Under the pieces are notes generated by a model that saw only the letters and a program-made list of their open reading frames with translations, did no database searches and was not told the origin of the DNA. Shown here piece after piece: positions 28,208 through 36,977 of a stretch of 64,000 nucleotides of DNA (positions are counted from its first letter, which is position 1; each line of letters begins with the position of its first letter). The stretch lies in contig NZ_CP006880.1 of NCBI RefSeq assembly GCF_000816845.1, forward strand, positions 2,294,001 through 2,358,000. The letters run 5' to 3'. Both the position numbers and the translations under genes were made by a program. The DNA comes from Rhizobium gallicum bv. gallicum R602sp (lineage in GTDB: Bacteria > Pseudomonadota > Alphaproteobacteria > Rhizobiales > Rhizobiaceae).

Positions 28208-28560
28208 TCAATCGAAGGCCGACATCTGCGCCGCGGCGGCCTTGCGGTCGAGCCTCTCACCGGGTTTGTCGATCGGACGATCGAAAGGCTTCCAGGCTTC
28301 ACCTACGATCTGCTCGTAGGCGGCCACAGTGCCTTCGGCAGCCATCCGGAGCGCATGCGCATGGACGCCCATGTCGGCTGCGAACTCGCGCTTGCGCTGG
28401 GCAGCGCTGTCATAGCCGACGGGACCGTCGAGATCCTCGTCGCGGGCGTCGGCAGATCCCTTGGCGGTGGCGTCACGCGCCTCGGTGACGGCCCGGGAGT
28501 AGAACTGGCCGGCACCGTGGGCCGATCCGACATAGGCACCGACGATGCGCTGGAAGTGGA
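28208..28560 (-). pseudogene. Unknown protein, 5'-truncated remnant
   Basis: Reading the minus strand from the junction near 28560 to the TGA at 28208-28210 gives about 115 residues of uninterrupted, protein-like sequence: HFQRIVGAYVGSAHGAGQFYSRAV, YDSAAQRKREFAADMG, AAYEQIVGEAWKPFDRPIDKPGERLDRKAAA. There is no start codon at the 5' end, where it abuts Fic sequence in the opposite orientation. I do not recognise the family. The longer plus-strand frame over the same bases is a shadow. Confidence 0.5.
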
Positions 28561-29047
28561 GGACGGCAATGGCCGTATCGGCCGTGCGATCGCCGAAAAC
28601 GCACTTGCACGAGCGATCTCCACCCCGACTTTCAGCGCATTATCGAAATCGCTGCTGAGACACCGCAAGGACTATTACGCGATGCTGGAGGCGGCGAGCT
28701 CCACGCTCGTCATCGATGACTGGCTCTCATGGTTCGCGGATCGGGCGCTCGAAGCCCAGATGTCAGCGGACGAATTGGTCCGCTTCCTGATCGAAAAGAC
28801 GCGCTTCATGGACGGGCTGCGTGGCGCGCTGAACGAGCGACAGGAGAACGTCCTTCTTCGCATGCTGGCCGAGGGGCCTGAATGTTTCACCGGGGGTTTG
28901 AGCGCCGGCAACTACGCCACGATCACCGGCGCTCCGCCCTCGACTATAACCCGCGACCTTGCCGACCTGGTCGAGAAGGGCGCATTGCTACGCACCGGCG
29001 AGCGCAAGGCGACGCGCTACCGGCTGAATCTCGCAACCGACACATAG
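28555..29047 (+). pseudogene. Fic family protein, 5'-truncated remnant
   Basis: From about 28555 the plus frame reads EDGNGRIGRAIAENALA, the second half of the Fic catalytic motif HxFxDGNGRxxR, but HPF is replaced by LEV at the junction. Then comes a normal Fic C-terminus with helices (FSALSKSLLRHRKDYYAML, TRFMDGLRGALNERQENVLLRML) and a winged helix (YATITGAPPSTITRDLADLVEKGALLRTG). It lacks about the first 200 residues and the catalytic His, so it should be inactive. It differs from the Fic remnant near 10.4 kb. Confidence 0.7.
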
Positions 29048-29083
29048 GCGAGCTGGTCGAGGCGTTGCGTCAGCAAAAGCGGA

Positions 29084-29386
29084 TCAGGCCGCAATATTCT
29101 GCGCCTTAGTGTCATCGCAAGCGGATTGCGCCAAGGCCTCCTCCACCTTGGCGCACACAGACATGAGTAGGTCACGCGTGCGCTCCGCCCGGGGCATGAT
29201 CGAGAGCTCGACGTTGACGCGCGGATCCAGCACGGCGTACACGGGCAGCATGGCGAACTGGCAGGCGGGCACATCGACCGAAAGTTCATGGCACAGCATG
29301 TCGCGTACCGGCCCCAAGGTCTTCGCCAACTGCTCGCGTACGCTGGGGTAGAGTGTTTCGTCAGTTCGGGATGGTGCGTCCTTCAC
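29084..29386 (-). CDS. Small protein coupled to hydroxyquinol dioxygenase, unknown
   Basis: 100 aa from a GTG at 29384-29386 that overlaps the dioxygenase stop as GTGA, the classic translational coupling pattern. It is soluble. The second half (FAMLPVYAVLDPRVNVELSI, then a charged helix RTRDLLMSVCAKVEEAL) has the beta-strand/helix look of tautomerase/MIF-like proteins, which would suit isomerisation of a ring-cleavage product. I do not firmly recognise it. Confidence 0.5.
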   Translation of the reverse strand: MKDAPSRTDETLYPSVREQLAKTLGPVRDMLCHELSVDVPACQFAMLPVYAVLDPRVNVELSIMPRAERTRDLLMSVCAKVEEALAQSACDDTKAQNIAA

Positions 29387-30222
29387 ACCGGGGTCAACAC
29401 GAAATCGAATGGCGACCGCCACAGCGTATCGGCCCCGTCAAGCCGCTCGAACGGCGCGATCAGTGTCTGTTTCACGCCGAAGACCGCATCGCTTTCGAGA
29501 TAGCTGTCGTCCCCGACGAATGTGTGAGTCACCAGCTTCTGAAAGCCCGGCGCGGTGACAAGGAAATGCATGTGTGCGGGGCGATAGGGGTGGCGCCCCA
29601 TTTTACCGAGCATTTTTCCAACCGGCCCGTCGTTCGGGATCGGGTAGGAGGTCGGCTTGATTCCGCGGAAGGCATAGGCACCGTCTTCGCCGGTGAGGAA
29701 GCGGCCACGGTTGTTCCATTTGGGCTGGATGCCTGGCTGCTGCACGTCATAGAAGCCATCGGCATTGTCTGACCAGACATCGACGCATGCCCTTTCGATC
29801 GGGTTACCGTGAAGGTCGATCACCTTACCTTCGAATAAACAGGGCTCGCCCTTCCCATCCAGAGAAATGTTCTCGCCCATCTCACGGACGGGGGCATTCT
29901 CGACGTGAAACGGTCCGAAGACAGTGTTCTCCGTCGCCCCTGCGGGACGGCGATTGTTGATGGCGTCGACCAGCATGGAAAAGCCCAGCACGTCAGAAAG
30001 CAGGATGAATTCCTGGCGCTCGCCCGAGCAGATTTTTCCGGTCTTGGTCAGGAAGTCGATGCCGATCTCCCATTCCGCCTGCGTCAGGTGGATTTCCTTC
30101 GCAAAGGCGTGCAGGTGCTTGACCAGACAAGCCATTACCTCCGCCATGCGCGGCGAGACCTCGCCACCCATGCGGGCGTTGACCGTTTCGACCGAGCTTT
30201 CTTCTGAGAAATAGTGGATCAT
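29383..30222 (-). CDS. Hydroxyquinol 1,2-dioxygenase (intradiol)
   Basis: 279 aa; ATG 30222 has GGGAGGA upstream. The N-terminal helical dimerisation domain (residues 1-100, VMACLVKHLHAFAKEIHLTQAEWEIGIDFLT) and the catalytic beta-sandwich follow the family layout: TVFGPFHVENAP, GEPCLFEGKVIDLHGNPIE, VDVWSDNADGFYDVQQ with a ligand Tyr, YPIPNDGPVG with the second Tyr, and RPAHMHFLVTAPGF with the two His. It cleaves 1,2,4-trihydroxybenzene to maleylacetate, the substrate of the reductase encoded at 33063. Catechol dioxygenase is the alternative, but the reductase partner argues for hydroxyquinol. Confidence 0.85.
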   Translation of the reverse strand: MIHYFSEESSVETVNARMGGEVSPRMAEVMACLVKHLHAFAKEIHLTQAEWEIGIDFLTKTGKICSGERQEFILLSDVLGFSMLVDAINNRRPAGATENTVFGPFHVENAPVREMGENISLDGKGEPCLFEGKVIDLHGNPIERACVDVWSDNADGFYDVQQPGIQPKWNNRGRFLTGEDGAYAFRGIKPTSYPIPNDGPVGKMLGKMGRHPYRPAHMHFLVTAPGFQKLVTHTFVGDDSYLESDAVFGVKQTLIAPFERLDGADTLWRSPFDFVLTPV

Positions 30223-30395
30223 GGTCGGTCCTCCCTAACGTTCGTCAGTAAATGCTGCGGAAGCGAGGGTTGCTAGTCCAGCCCAATGCGGTGTGTAGTC
30301 GTACTCCGGAACCCGCAGCGGGCAAAGTGTCTGCAAGCGACGCCAAGGCGGCCGGCACGATCACGGTGGATCGTGCTGTGGGCACCAGAGCGCCC

Positions 30396-31256
30396 TCAGA
30401 CCTTGGCGAATTGAGCCATGGACGACTCGAAAACGCGGCGAGCCATTTCATCGAGACCACGCTTCCTGTGGTCCGCCGAAAGGACTTCGGTGCCATAGAC
30501 GCCATCATAGCCCGCGGCCTTTACTGCGCGCAGGAAGGCCGGCACGTCCAGCTCCCCTTCGCCCGGAAGCATCCGGTGATGGATAGTGTCATCCCAGATA
30601 TTCTCAACAGGCGGCTCCCGCAAAGCATCATCGATCTCGATGGCCTTGATGAAGTGCGCCGGAATCTTGCTGATGTCGGCGTAAGGGATGTTCCCGCGCG
30701 CCATGTGCCAGATGTCGAGCAGCAGGCCGCCGTTGTTCCGGTTCGCGACCTCCATGATGCCGACGCCGGCTTCGATCGTGCGGACGTTGGACCAGGGCAT
30801 GATTTCCAGGACGACCTCAGTTCCGGTGGCCGCCGCCTGGTCGCAAAGCTTGCCGAACTCTTCGCCCATCAATTCGATGTTGGGTTCGCCTCCCTCAAAG
30901 CCGGGAAGCGCCTTGATGTCGCGCATGCCGAGCTCGTTCACCGCTTCGAAAATCTGGGCGCGAAGCAGGTCGGCCTTGGCGCGCTCCTCGCCCGTCTTGT
31001 ACCAGTCGACGACGGCCTCGATCTCGAGATACTTGATCCCGTTGGCCTCGATAATGCGGCGCATCTCGGCATAGCCGATCTGGTCCCTCGTCGCCGTCAC
31101 GTCGTCAGGATGAAGGCCAAAGCCTACGAAACCGGCACGCGCGGCAGCTTCCACGCGATCCTTGAACGGGAGCGGGCTGATTTCGGTGGGTCCAAAGGGG
31201 TGAACGTCGCCAGATATGGCGAAATACGAAATTAGGAGTTCAACACCCGCGGCCAT
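30396..31256 (-). CDS. Sugar phosphate isomerase/epimerase family TIM-barrel protein
   Basis: 286 aa; ATG 31256 has AAAGGGA upstream. AP-endonuclease-2/xylose-isomerase-like barrel: GFVGFGLHPDDV near residue 40, YLEIEAVVDWY, VVLEIMPWSNV near 150, GLLLDIWHMARG near 180, KAIEIDDA, and the C-terminal VYGTEVLS with a metal-ligand Glu. Such proteins isomerise, epimerise or eliminate on keto sugars and cyclitols. It is first in the leftward unit with the dioxygenase, so it likely processes a carbohydrate-like precursor of the ring substrate (inference). Confidence 0.75.
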   Translation of the reverse strand: MAAGVELLISYFAISGDVHPFGPTEISPLPFKDRVEAAARAGFVGFGLHPDDVTATRDQIGYAEMRRIIEANGIKYLEIEAVVDWYKTGEERAKADLLRAQIFEAVNELGMRDIKALPGFEGGEPNIELMGEEFGKLCDQAAATGTEVVLEIMPWSNVRTIEAGVGIMEVANRNNGGLLLDIWHMARGNIPYADISKIPAHFIKAIEIDDALREPPVENIWDDTIHHRMLPGEGELDVPAFLRAVKAAGYDGVYGTEVLSADHRKRGLDEMARRVFESSMAQFAKV

Positions 31257-31389
31257 GATAGTCCCTTTCTTACATAGGCAAGGCTGGCAAACCCCAGCGT
31301 GATCGATCCGTCATACATCCCTGGCATCATTGGGAAAAAGCGCCGGTCTTTGGAAACTGTGTTGCACCCGGCGCAAAAAGCACCTTGCT

Positions 31390-32322
31390 TCAACTCATCC
31401 ACACCGCCTCGAAGTCATGGGTGCGGAAATGCTCGACCAGAAAATCAAGGAACAGCCTCGTGCGGGCAGGGAGAAACGCCTTCGTCGGAAAGGCGGCATT
31501 CATGGTCAATACAGGCAGGTGCCAGTCATCCAGAACGCGAACCAGACGCCCGGCCTCAAGGTCATTTTGAATGATGTAGGTTGGCTGCGCCAATATCCCG
31601 AGGCCCTTCAGGGCTGCTTCGCGGATTAATTGTCCGTCGTTTGCGTTAATGATGCCGTCGACTTCGACCTTCACGGACTGATCGTCTTTTTTGAAGTGCA
31701 GTTCGTTCCAGTTATCGGCGAGTGTGTACAGAATAAGATCGTGTTGATGCAGGTCGTTTGGATGTTGCGGGATGCCCTTCCGCTCCAGATATTCAGGAGA
31801 GGCCGCCAGCAATCGGCGACACCTTGCAAGCCTGCGGATGGTGATCGAGCTGTCAGCCTCTACCCGTCTCAATCGGATGGCCAGATCCAGTCCGTTTTCG
31901 ATGATGTCATAGTAGCGGTTTGATGCGACTATTTCGACCAGAACACTTGGGTATCGGTTCCGGAACAGCTCCACGACGGGCATAAGCTGAAGCAATGAAA
32001 ACGACAACGATGCTCCGATCCTCAGTCGGCCGGTGGGAGCATGCGCTCTGGACGCGACGCCTGCTTCGGCTTCATCCCAGCTGGCCATCAGTTCCTTGGC
32101 ATTGACGAAGAACTGTTCGCCTTCGCTCGTCAGGCTCAATTTCCGGGTCGAGCGTTGAATCAAGCGGATTCCAAGCCTTCGTTCGAGAGCCATGAGGTTT
32201 CTGCTCACGCTCGACACGGAGACACCGAGAACATCAGCAGCACGGGTCATGCTGAGTTCGCTAGCAACGGTTACAAAAAACTCGATCTCGGCCCAACGGT
32301 CGACTTTACTCCTGACGCTCAT
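31390..32322 (-). CDS. LysR family transcriptional regulator
   Basis: 310 aa. HTH at residues 10-65 (MTRAADVLGVSVSSVSRNLMALERRLGIRLIQRSTRKLSLTSEGE region), then a LysR substrate domain (GRLRIGASLSFS, DLAIRLRRVEADSSI, LKGLGILAQPTYI). It faces the Dabb/YciI/maleylacetate reductase operon across a short gap and lies upstream of the isomerase-dioxygenase pair. Aromatic ring-cleavage operons are often controlled by LysR proteins, so it is the probable local activator. Confidence 0.9.
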   Translation of the reverse strand: MSVRSKVDRWAEIEFFVTVASELSMTRAADVLGVSVSSVSRNLMALERRLGIRLIQRSTRKLSLTSEGEQFFVNAKELMASWDEAEAGVASRAHAPTGRLRIGASLSFSLLQLMPVVELFRNRYPSVLVEIVASNRYYDIIENGLDLAIRLRRVEADSSITIRRLARCRRLLAASPEYLERKGIPQHPNDLHQHDLILYTLADNWNELHFKKDDQSVKVEVDGIINANDGQLIREAALKGLGILAQPTYIIQNDLEAGRLVRVLDDWHLPVLTMNAAFPTKAFLPARTRLFLDFLVEHFRTHDFEAVWMS

Positions 32323-32435
32323 TTTTGCCCCCAGTGAAAAAGACTTTTGGCAAATCTACAGTTCATCGCGTGAAGAGCAAATGCGAACATGTGCCGAGCC
32401 AAACGTTTCGAATGCTGAAAGAGATGGACCGAACT

Positions 32436-32768
32436 ATGGATATGCGAAACGATGCTCGGGTGAAGCACATCGTAATGTGGAACCTTCTCGCCGATCCCGC
32501 GGGGCAAAAGACCGCGTCCATCGAAGCCGTGAAAACGAAATTCGAAGCGCTGCGGGGTGTCGTACCGGGCCTTCTTCACGTCGAAGTGGGCGTCGATTTC
32601 AGCCGCGTGGATTATGCTTGCGACGTGGTGCTGTACACGGAATTCGAGAATGCAGAGGCGCTCGCCGCTTACGCGGAACACCCAGCGCATCTGAAAATCC
32701 GTGATGAACTCCAGGGGGTTCGGGTTCAGCGCTATCAGGTTGATTACACACCAAACGCGGGAGAGTGA
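32436..32768 (+). CDS. Dabb (stress-responsive A/B barrel) family protein
   Basis: About 110 aa. The start is uncertain: ATG 32436 with GAGATGG eight bases upstream is preferred; the frame is open further up to 32325. The family core is VKHIVMWNLL at the start, then VVPGLLHVEVGVDFSR, CDVVLYTEFENAEALAAYAEHPAHLKI. Ferredoxin-like fold dimers of this kind include enzymes acting on polyketide-like or ring-opened compounds as well as proteins of unknown role. First gene of the rightward operon, 2 bp before the YciI gene. Confidence 0.8.
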   Translation: MDMRNDARVKHIVMWNLLADPAGQKTASIEAVKTKFEALRGVVPGLLHVEVGVDFSRVDYACDVVLYTEFENAEALAAYAEHPAHLKIRDELQGVRVQRYQVDYTPNAGE

Positions 32769-32770
32769 CG

Positions 32771-33058
32771 ATGCACGTTGCCGTTCACTGTGTCGATTTT
32801 CCGGACGCCCTCGAGCGGCGCCTCGAAAACTATGCTGCGCACCGGGCATACCTTGCGGCGGGAAGCGTTAAGACCGTGATCTCCGGTCCTCTTCTCGCTC
32901 CCGACGGGACCACAATGATTGGTTCCTTGTTCGTCTTTGATGCTTCGAGCGTTGCAGAAGTCGAAGCCTTCAACAGGGCCGACCCTTTCAATCAGGCCAA
33001 TGTCTGGAAGGCAATTTCCATCCATCCATTCAGCCTGCGTGTCGACAACCGGGAGTAA
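32771..33058 (+). CDS. YciI-like protein
   Basis: 95 aa from ATG 32771, which has GGGAGAG upstream and begins 2 bp after the Dabb stop. YciI family pattern: an early His/Asp pair (HCVDFPDAL), RRLENYAAHRAYL, SGPLLAPDG, GSLFVFDASSVAEVEAFNRADPFNQANVW and a C-terminal strand. YciI proteins are ferredoxin-like dimers with a putative His-Asp active site, sometimes fused to ring-cleavage pathway enzymes. Likely an isomerase or dehalogenase-like helper here, but unproven. Confidence 0.8.
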   Translation: MHVAVHCVDFPDALERRLENYAAHRAYLAAGSVKTVISGPLLAPDGTTMIGSLFVFDASSVAEVEAFNRADPFNQANVWKAISIHPFSLRVDNRE

Positions 33059-33062
33059 GAAG

Positions 33063-34139
33063 ATGCAGAGCCTATCGAACCGTTTTGTCTACAACGCGAA
33101 CCCGTCGCGTGTTGTCTTCGGGACAGGCACGATCGAAAGCCTGCCGTCCGAGGTCGAACGACTTGACCTCAAGCGAGTGCTGGTCCTGTCCACACCCCAG
33201 CAGGTGGAACTGGCCGAGGCGCTCTCCTCCCGGTTGGGAGACAAGGCGGCCGGTATCTTCAGCGGCGCCACGATGCACACACCTGTCGCGGTGACAGAGG
33301 AAGCGATGAAGGTCGCCGCGGAGACTGGCGCTGACGGGATCCTTGCCGCCGGCGGTGGATCAACCACGGGTCTGGGCAAGGCGCTGGCGTTGCGCACCGG
33401 TCTTCCGCAGATCATCATTCCGACGACATATTCCGGTTCCGAAATGACCCCGATCCTCGGCGAAACAGCGGATGGCGTGAAGAAGACCGTCACGACGCCG
33501 AAGGTCCTTCCGAACGTCGTGATCTATGACGTTGACCTGACCATGTCTCTGCCGGCATCGCTCTCAGGGACGAGCGGCATCAACGCAATCGCGCATGCCG
33601 TCGAGGCTCTCTACGCAAGGGATAAGAACCCGATCATCGACCTCATGGCGAGCGAGTCGATCGCCGCTCTCGCTGGAGCGCTTCCGGCGATTAGCCTCGA
33701 TCCAGGTAACACGGACGCTCGACGCAAGGCTCTGTATGGCGCATGGCTTGCCGGCGTTTGCCTCGGCGCGGTCGGCATGTCGCTGCACCACAAGCTATGT
33801 CACACACTCGGCGGTACTTACGATCTTCCCCATGCCGAGACGCACACGATCGTCTTACCGCATGCCCTCGCCTACAATGCATCGGCCATCCCCGACGTCA
33901 TCGACCGCCTTCGCGGCGTTCTGGGTTCCGAGAACCCTGCCCTCGCGCTCTACGACCTCGCCGGCGCCGTTGGTGCGCGCAGAGCGTTGAAGGATATCGG
34001 AATGCCGGAGGACGGCATTTCGGAAGCCTGCTCGATCGCCCTTTCCAATCCCTACTGGAACCCGCGTCCGCTCGAAGGTGAGCCGTTGGAACGCTTGCTT
34101 CAGCGGGCTTGGGCCGGCTCCCCCCCGGTTATGGAGTAA
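33063..34139 (+). CDS. Maleylacetate reductase
   Basis: 358 aa from ATG 33063, with GGAGTAAGAAG just upstream. Iron-ADH superfamily: FGTGTIESLPSEVERL at the start, GGGSTTGLGKALA near residue 95, PTTYSGSEMTPI near 125, and metal or active-site His in HAVEALYA, SLHHKLCHTLGG and LPHAETHTIVLPHALAYN. The last two are typical of maleylacetate reductases (MacA/TfdF/GraC type). It reduces maleylacetate to 3-oxoadipate with NAD(P)H, the step after the hydroxyquinol dioxygenase at 29383-30222. Confidence 0.9.
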   Translation: MQSLSNRFVYNANPSRVVFGTGTIESLPSEVERLDLKRVLVLSTPQQVELAEALSSRLGDKAAGIFSGATMHTPVAVTEEAMKVAAETGADGILAAGGGSTTGLGKALALRTGLPQIIIPTTYSGSEMTPILGETADGVKKTVTTPKVLPNVVIYDVDLTMSLPASLSGTSGINAIAHAVEALYARDKNPIIDLMASESIAALAGALPAISLDPGNTDARRKALYGAWLAGVCLGAVGMSLHHKLCHTLGGTYDLPHAETHTIVLPHALAYNASAIPDVIDRLRGVLGSENPALALYDLAGAVGARRALKDIGMPEDGISEACSIALSNPYWNPRPLEGEPLERLLQRAWAGSPPVME

Positions 34140-34143
34140 GGTT

Positions 34144-34929
34144 ATGCCATCCATTCAATTCTCGCTTCCCGATACTGTTGTTGTCACCGGCACGGCGTCC
34201 GGCCTCGGACTCGATGTGGGACGGCTCTTGCTGGCCCAGGGCTGCCGCGTTGTCGGGGTCGACACCGCGACATCGGAGCTCGAAGGACGGGCTGGCTACC
34301 AGCAGGTGACCGCGTCCATTGCCGAAAGCGAAACCTGGGATCGCGTGACCTCGGCCATCGATAGCGCCGGCCCTGGCTCACTGGGCCTTGTGTCCTGCGC
34401 GGCGATCCTCGACGTGGCCGCCGTTCCCAGCTTGAGCCGGGCGACCATCGACAAGGTGATGGCCGTCAACCTAACTGGCACGGCGCTCGGAATGGCGGCG
34501 CTCATCCCTCGCATGGAGGCGGCAGGCGGCGGATCCATTGTCGCAGTCGCGTCGATCAATGCCAGCCTCGCCGAGCAGCAGCTCGCGATCTACAACGCCT
34601 CCAAGGCGGCGGTTCGCCAACTGGCAAGAACGGCGGCTCTCGATCATGCCCGCAAGGGCGTTCGCATCAATGTGTTGAGCCCCGGGCCCATGATGGCAGG
34701 ACTTTTCAAGCGCCACGCCGAAAGCGCGACCGACACCGAGAAGTTTGTCGCGACGCGGGCCAACCGACAACCGCAAGGGAGGATCCTGGAGGCCGAGGAA
34801 GTTGCGCGTGCAGCTCTCTTCCTTCTGTCCGACGGGGCGTCCGCATTGCTGGGTGCGGACATCATTGCTGACGGCGGGCTGACCACCGGCTTCGACTTCC
34901 GGACCGGCGCCGAAGGCGCCTCAGTCTGA
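34144..34929 (+). CDS. SDR family oxidoreductase
   Basis: 261 aa from ATG 34144, 4 bp after the reductase. Rossmann motif TGTASGLGLDVG near residue 14, CAAILD region in place of NNAG, catalytic Ser in VASIN and YNASK (Tyr-x3-Lys) near 150, then LSPGPMMAGLF. It is an NAD(P)-dependent alcohol dehydrogenase of unknown substrate. A second SDR follows, suggesting successive oxidations of a polyol or cyclitol-like compound. Confidence 0.88.
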   Translation: MPSIQFSLPDTVVVTGTASGLGLDVGRLLLAQGCRVVGVDTATSELEGRAGYQQVTASIAESETWDRVTSAIDSAGPGSLGLVSCAAILDVAAVPSLSRATIDKVMAVNLTGTALGMAALIPRMEAAGGGSIVAVASINASLAEQQLAIYNASKAAVRQLARTAALDHARKGVRINVLSPGPMMAGLFKRHAESATDTEKFVATRANRQPQGRILEAEEVARAALFLLSDGASALLGADIIADGGLTTGFDFRTGAEGASV

Positions 34930-34954
34930 GAGCTATTTTTTATAGGAGGAAAAA

Positions 34955-35755
34955 ATGGAATCTGGGCTCAGCGGCAAGAAGGTCATAATCACCGGGGCGG
35001 CCAACGGTATCGGGCGCGCTACAGCTCTCGCCTTCGCCAAGGAGGGCGCGATTGTTGGCCTTCTCGATATCGACGCCAAAGGCCTCGACGAAGTGGCCGG
35101 ACGGGTACGGCAGCACGATGGCGCGGCGATAACCGCGGAGGCGGATCTTTCGACCGCGAATGGCGTCGATGGCGGCATGAGCGAGCTTTTGGAGGCGCTC
35201 GACGGCCATGTCGACATACTCGTCAACAATGTCGGCGCCGGCGCGGTTCGCAGCTTCGACGACGTCGACGATGATGCCTGGCAGTCGACCCTGTCGCTCA
35301 ACTTCATGAGCTACGTTCGGGCAATCCGGAAGGCGCTGCCGATCCTCCGCGAAAATGGTGGCGTGATCATCAACAACGCTTCGGATCTCGCCCGCCAGCC
35401 CGAACCGGTTCCCGTTGACTACTCTGTTTCCAAGGCTGCGATTCTCGCCCTGACCAAGGCGTTGGCTCGCGCAGAAGCACCCAAGATCCGCGTCAACGCA
35501 GTGGCGCCCGGTCCCATCTGGTCGCCCTTCTGGGACAAGCCCGGCGGGTTCGCCGAGACCATGGGCAAGTATCACAAGATGGAACCGCATGCTGCCGTCG
35601 AGCACGAGATGAAGCTTCGCCAGCTGCCGTTGCAGCGCCTCGGCACTCCGGAAGAGGTCGCCAACGTCGTCGTGTTCCTGGCTTCCGATCTGGCGTCCTA
35701 TGTGACGTCCTCCGTCTGGGGCGTCGATGGCGGCTCTGTCCGCTCCATCGTCTGA
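34955..35755 (+). CDS. SDR family oxidoreductase
   Basis: 266 aa; ATG 34955 follows a strong AGGAGGAAAAA site. TGAANGIGRATALAFAKEG near residue 12, NNVGAG near 93, Ser in NNASDLA, YSVSK near 154 and APGPIWSPFW. Only partly similar to the preceding SDR. Its 3' end lies 1 bp from the MFS gene start. Probably a second dehydrogenation step of the pathway. Confidence 0.88.
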   Translation: MESGLSGKKVIITGAANGIGRATALAFAKEGAIVGLLDIDAKGLDEVAGRVRQHDGAAITAEADLSTANGVDGGMSELLEALDGHVDILVNNVGAGAVRSFDDVDDDAWQSTLSLNFMSYVRAIRKALPILRENGGVIINNASDLARQPEPVPVDYSVSKAAILALTKALARAEAPKIRVNAVAPGPIWSPFWDKPGGFAETMGKYHKMEPHAAVEHEMKLRQLPLQRLGTPEEVANVVVFLASDLASYVTSSVWGVDGGSVRSIV

Positions 35756-35756
35756 C

Positions 35757-36977
35757 ATGACCCCCTCTGGTTCGGCCGCTCGAATCGCGGGCGGTCTCGA
35801 GTTCATCATCGCGGGCGTCTGCGGCGCGATCGTCGCCAACCTATATTTCGCGCAGCCTGTGGTCGGCGAAATCGGCGCCGCTCTAGGCCTGTCACCCGAG
35901 CGGGCAGGCCTGATCGTCACCCTTACCCAGCTGGGCTACTGCTGCGGCTTGCTGCTGCTCGTCCCTCTCGGAGACATCCTCGAGAACCGCCGACTGGCGC
36001 TTTCGGTGCTGGCCATCGGCTTCATCGCGGCCGTGACAATGGCCGTCACGAAATCGCACATCGTTTTTCTGCTGGCATCCATCGGGCTCGGCGTTGGTTC
36101 GGTATCGGTGCAAATTCTTCTGCCCTACGCTGCGGCTCTGGCGGACCCGCAGCGACAAGGCGTGGTTGTCGGGCGGGTTATGGCGGGGATCCTGACCGGC
36201 ATAATGTTGTCCCGGCCCGTCTCCGCGCTGATCGCCGGCGCGCTCGGATGGCGATCGGTCTTCGGGCTGGCGGCGGTCGTCTGCGTCCTCGCGGCCGTTT
36301 CGATCTGGCGGCGCATGCCGCCTCGGAAGCCGGACAGTACGACAAACTATGCCGGCATCATCCGATCCCTGTTCTCTGCGGCCACGAACAACCGGCTATT
36401 GCAGCGTCGCGCGGCCTACCAGTTCCTCATGTTCTACTCCTATACGCTCTTCTGGACCGCGCTACCCTTGCTGTTGTTCGGGTCGGCTTATGGAATGAAC
36501 CATTTGCAGGTCAGTCTGATCGCGCTCGCGGGAGCGAGCGGCGCCGCCATGTCTCCCGTTGCCGGCAAGATTGCCGATCGCGGACTCATCATTCCCGGTA
36601 CGACGATCGCCCTCGCGGTCGGGGTTCTGGCCTGGGTCATCGTGGCATTCGGTGCATCCGGCGGCGCAATCGGTGTCATCGTCCTGACGCTTGGGGCAAT
36701 CGTGCTCGACGGCGCCGTGCCGGTCTCTCTGGTGATGAGCCAGCGTGAACTTTTCTCTGCTCATCCCGAACAGCGCTCCCGTCTCAACGGGCTGTTTATG
36801 GCAATGTTCTTTGTCGGGGGCGCACTTGGTGCGAGCGTAGGCGTCTGGGCGTTCGAGAGCCAGGGTTGGCTTGGAGTGGTGGTTGCCGGCGCTGCTGGTC
36901 CAGCCGCGGCGCTGGTGCTTCATTTGATTTCCACGGCCAGGCGGTCGACCACTATTGTAGGAGGAACCTCGAAATGA
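35757..36977 (+). CDS. MFS transporter
   Basis: 406 aa from ATG 35757, directly after the SDR stop. Twelve hydrophobic segments in two halves with a charged central loop (RRMPPRKPDSTTN) near residue 190. An early FAQPVVGEIGAALGLSPERAG segment resembles the DHA1-type exporters. It may export a toxic intermediate or import the aromatic substrate. Its stop overlaps the next ATG. Confidence 0.85.
   Translation: MTPSGSAARIAGGLEFIIAGVCGAIVANLYFAQPVVGEIGAALGLSPERAGLIVTLTQLGYCCGLLLLVPLGDILENRRLALSVLAIGFIAAVTMAVTKSHIVFLLASIGLGVGSVSVQILLPYAAALADPQRQGVVVGRVMAGILTGIMLSRPVSALIAGALGWRSVFGLAAVVCVLAAVSIWRRMPPRKPDSTTNYAGIIRSLFSAATNNRLLQRRAAYQFLMFYSYTLFWTALPLLLFGSAYGMNHLQVSLIALAGASGAAMSPVAGKIADRGLIIPGTTIALAVGVLAWVIVAFGASGGAIGVIVLTLGAIVLDGAVPVSLVMSQRELFSAHPEQRSRLNGLFMAMFFVGGALGASVGVWAFESQGWLGVVVAGAAGPAAALVLHLISTARRSTTIVGGTSK

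Noticed and set aside
28175..28554. Upstream part of the 290-codon plus-strand frame
   Set aside because: It is the shadow of a better protein-like minus-strand reading. Only the part after about 28555 is Fic sequence.
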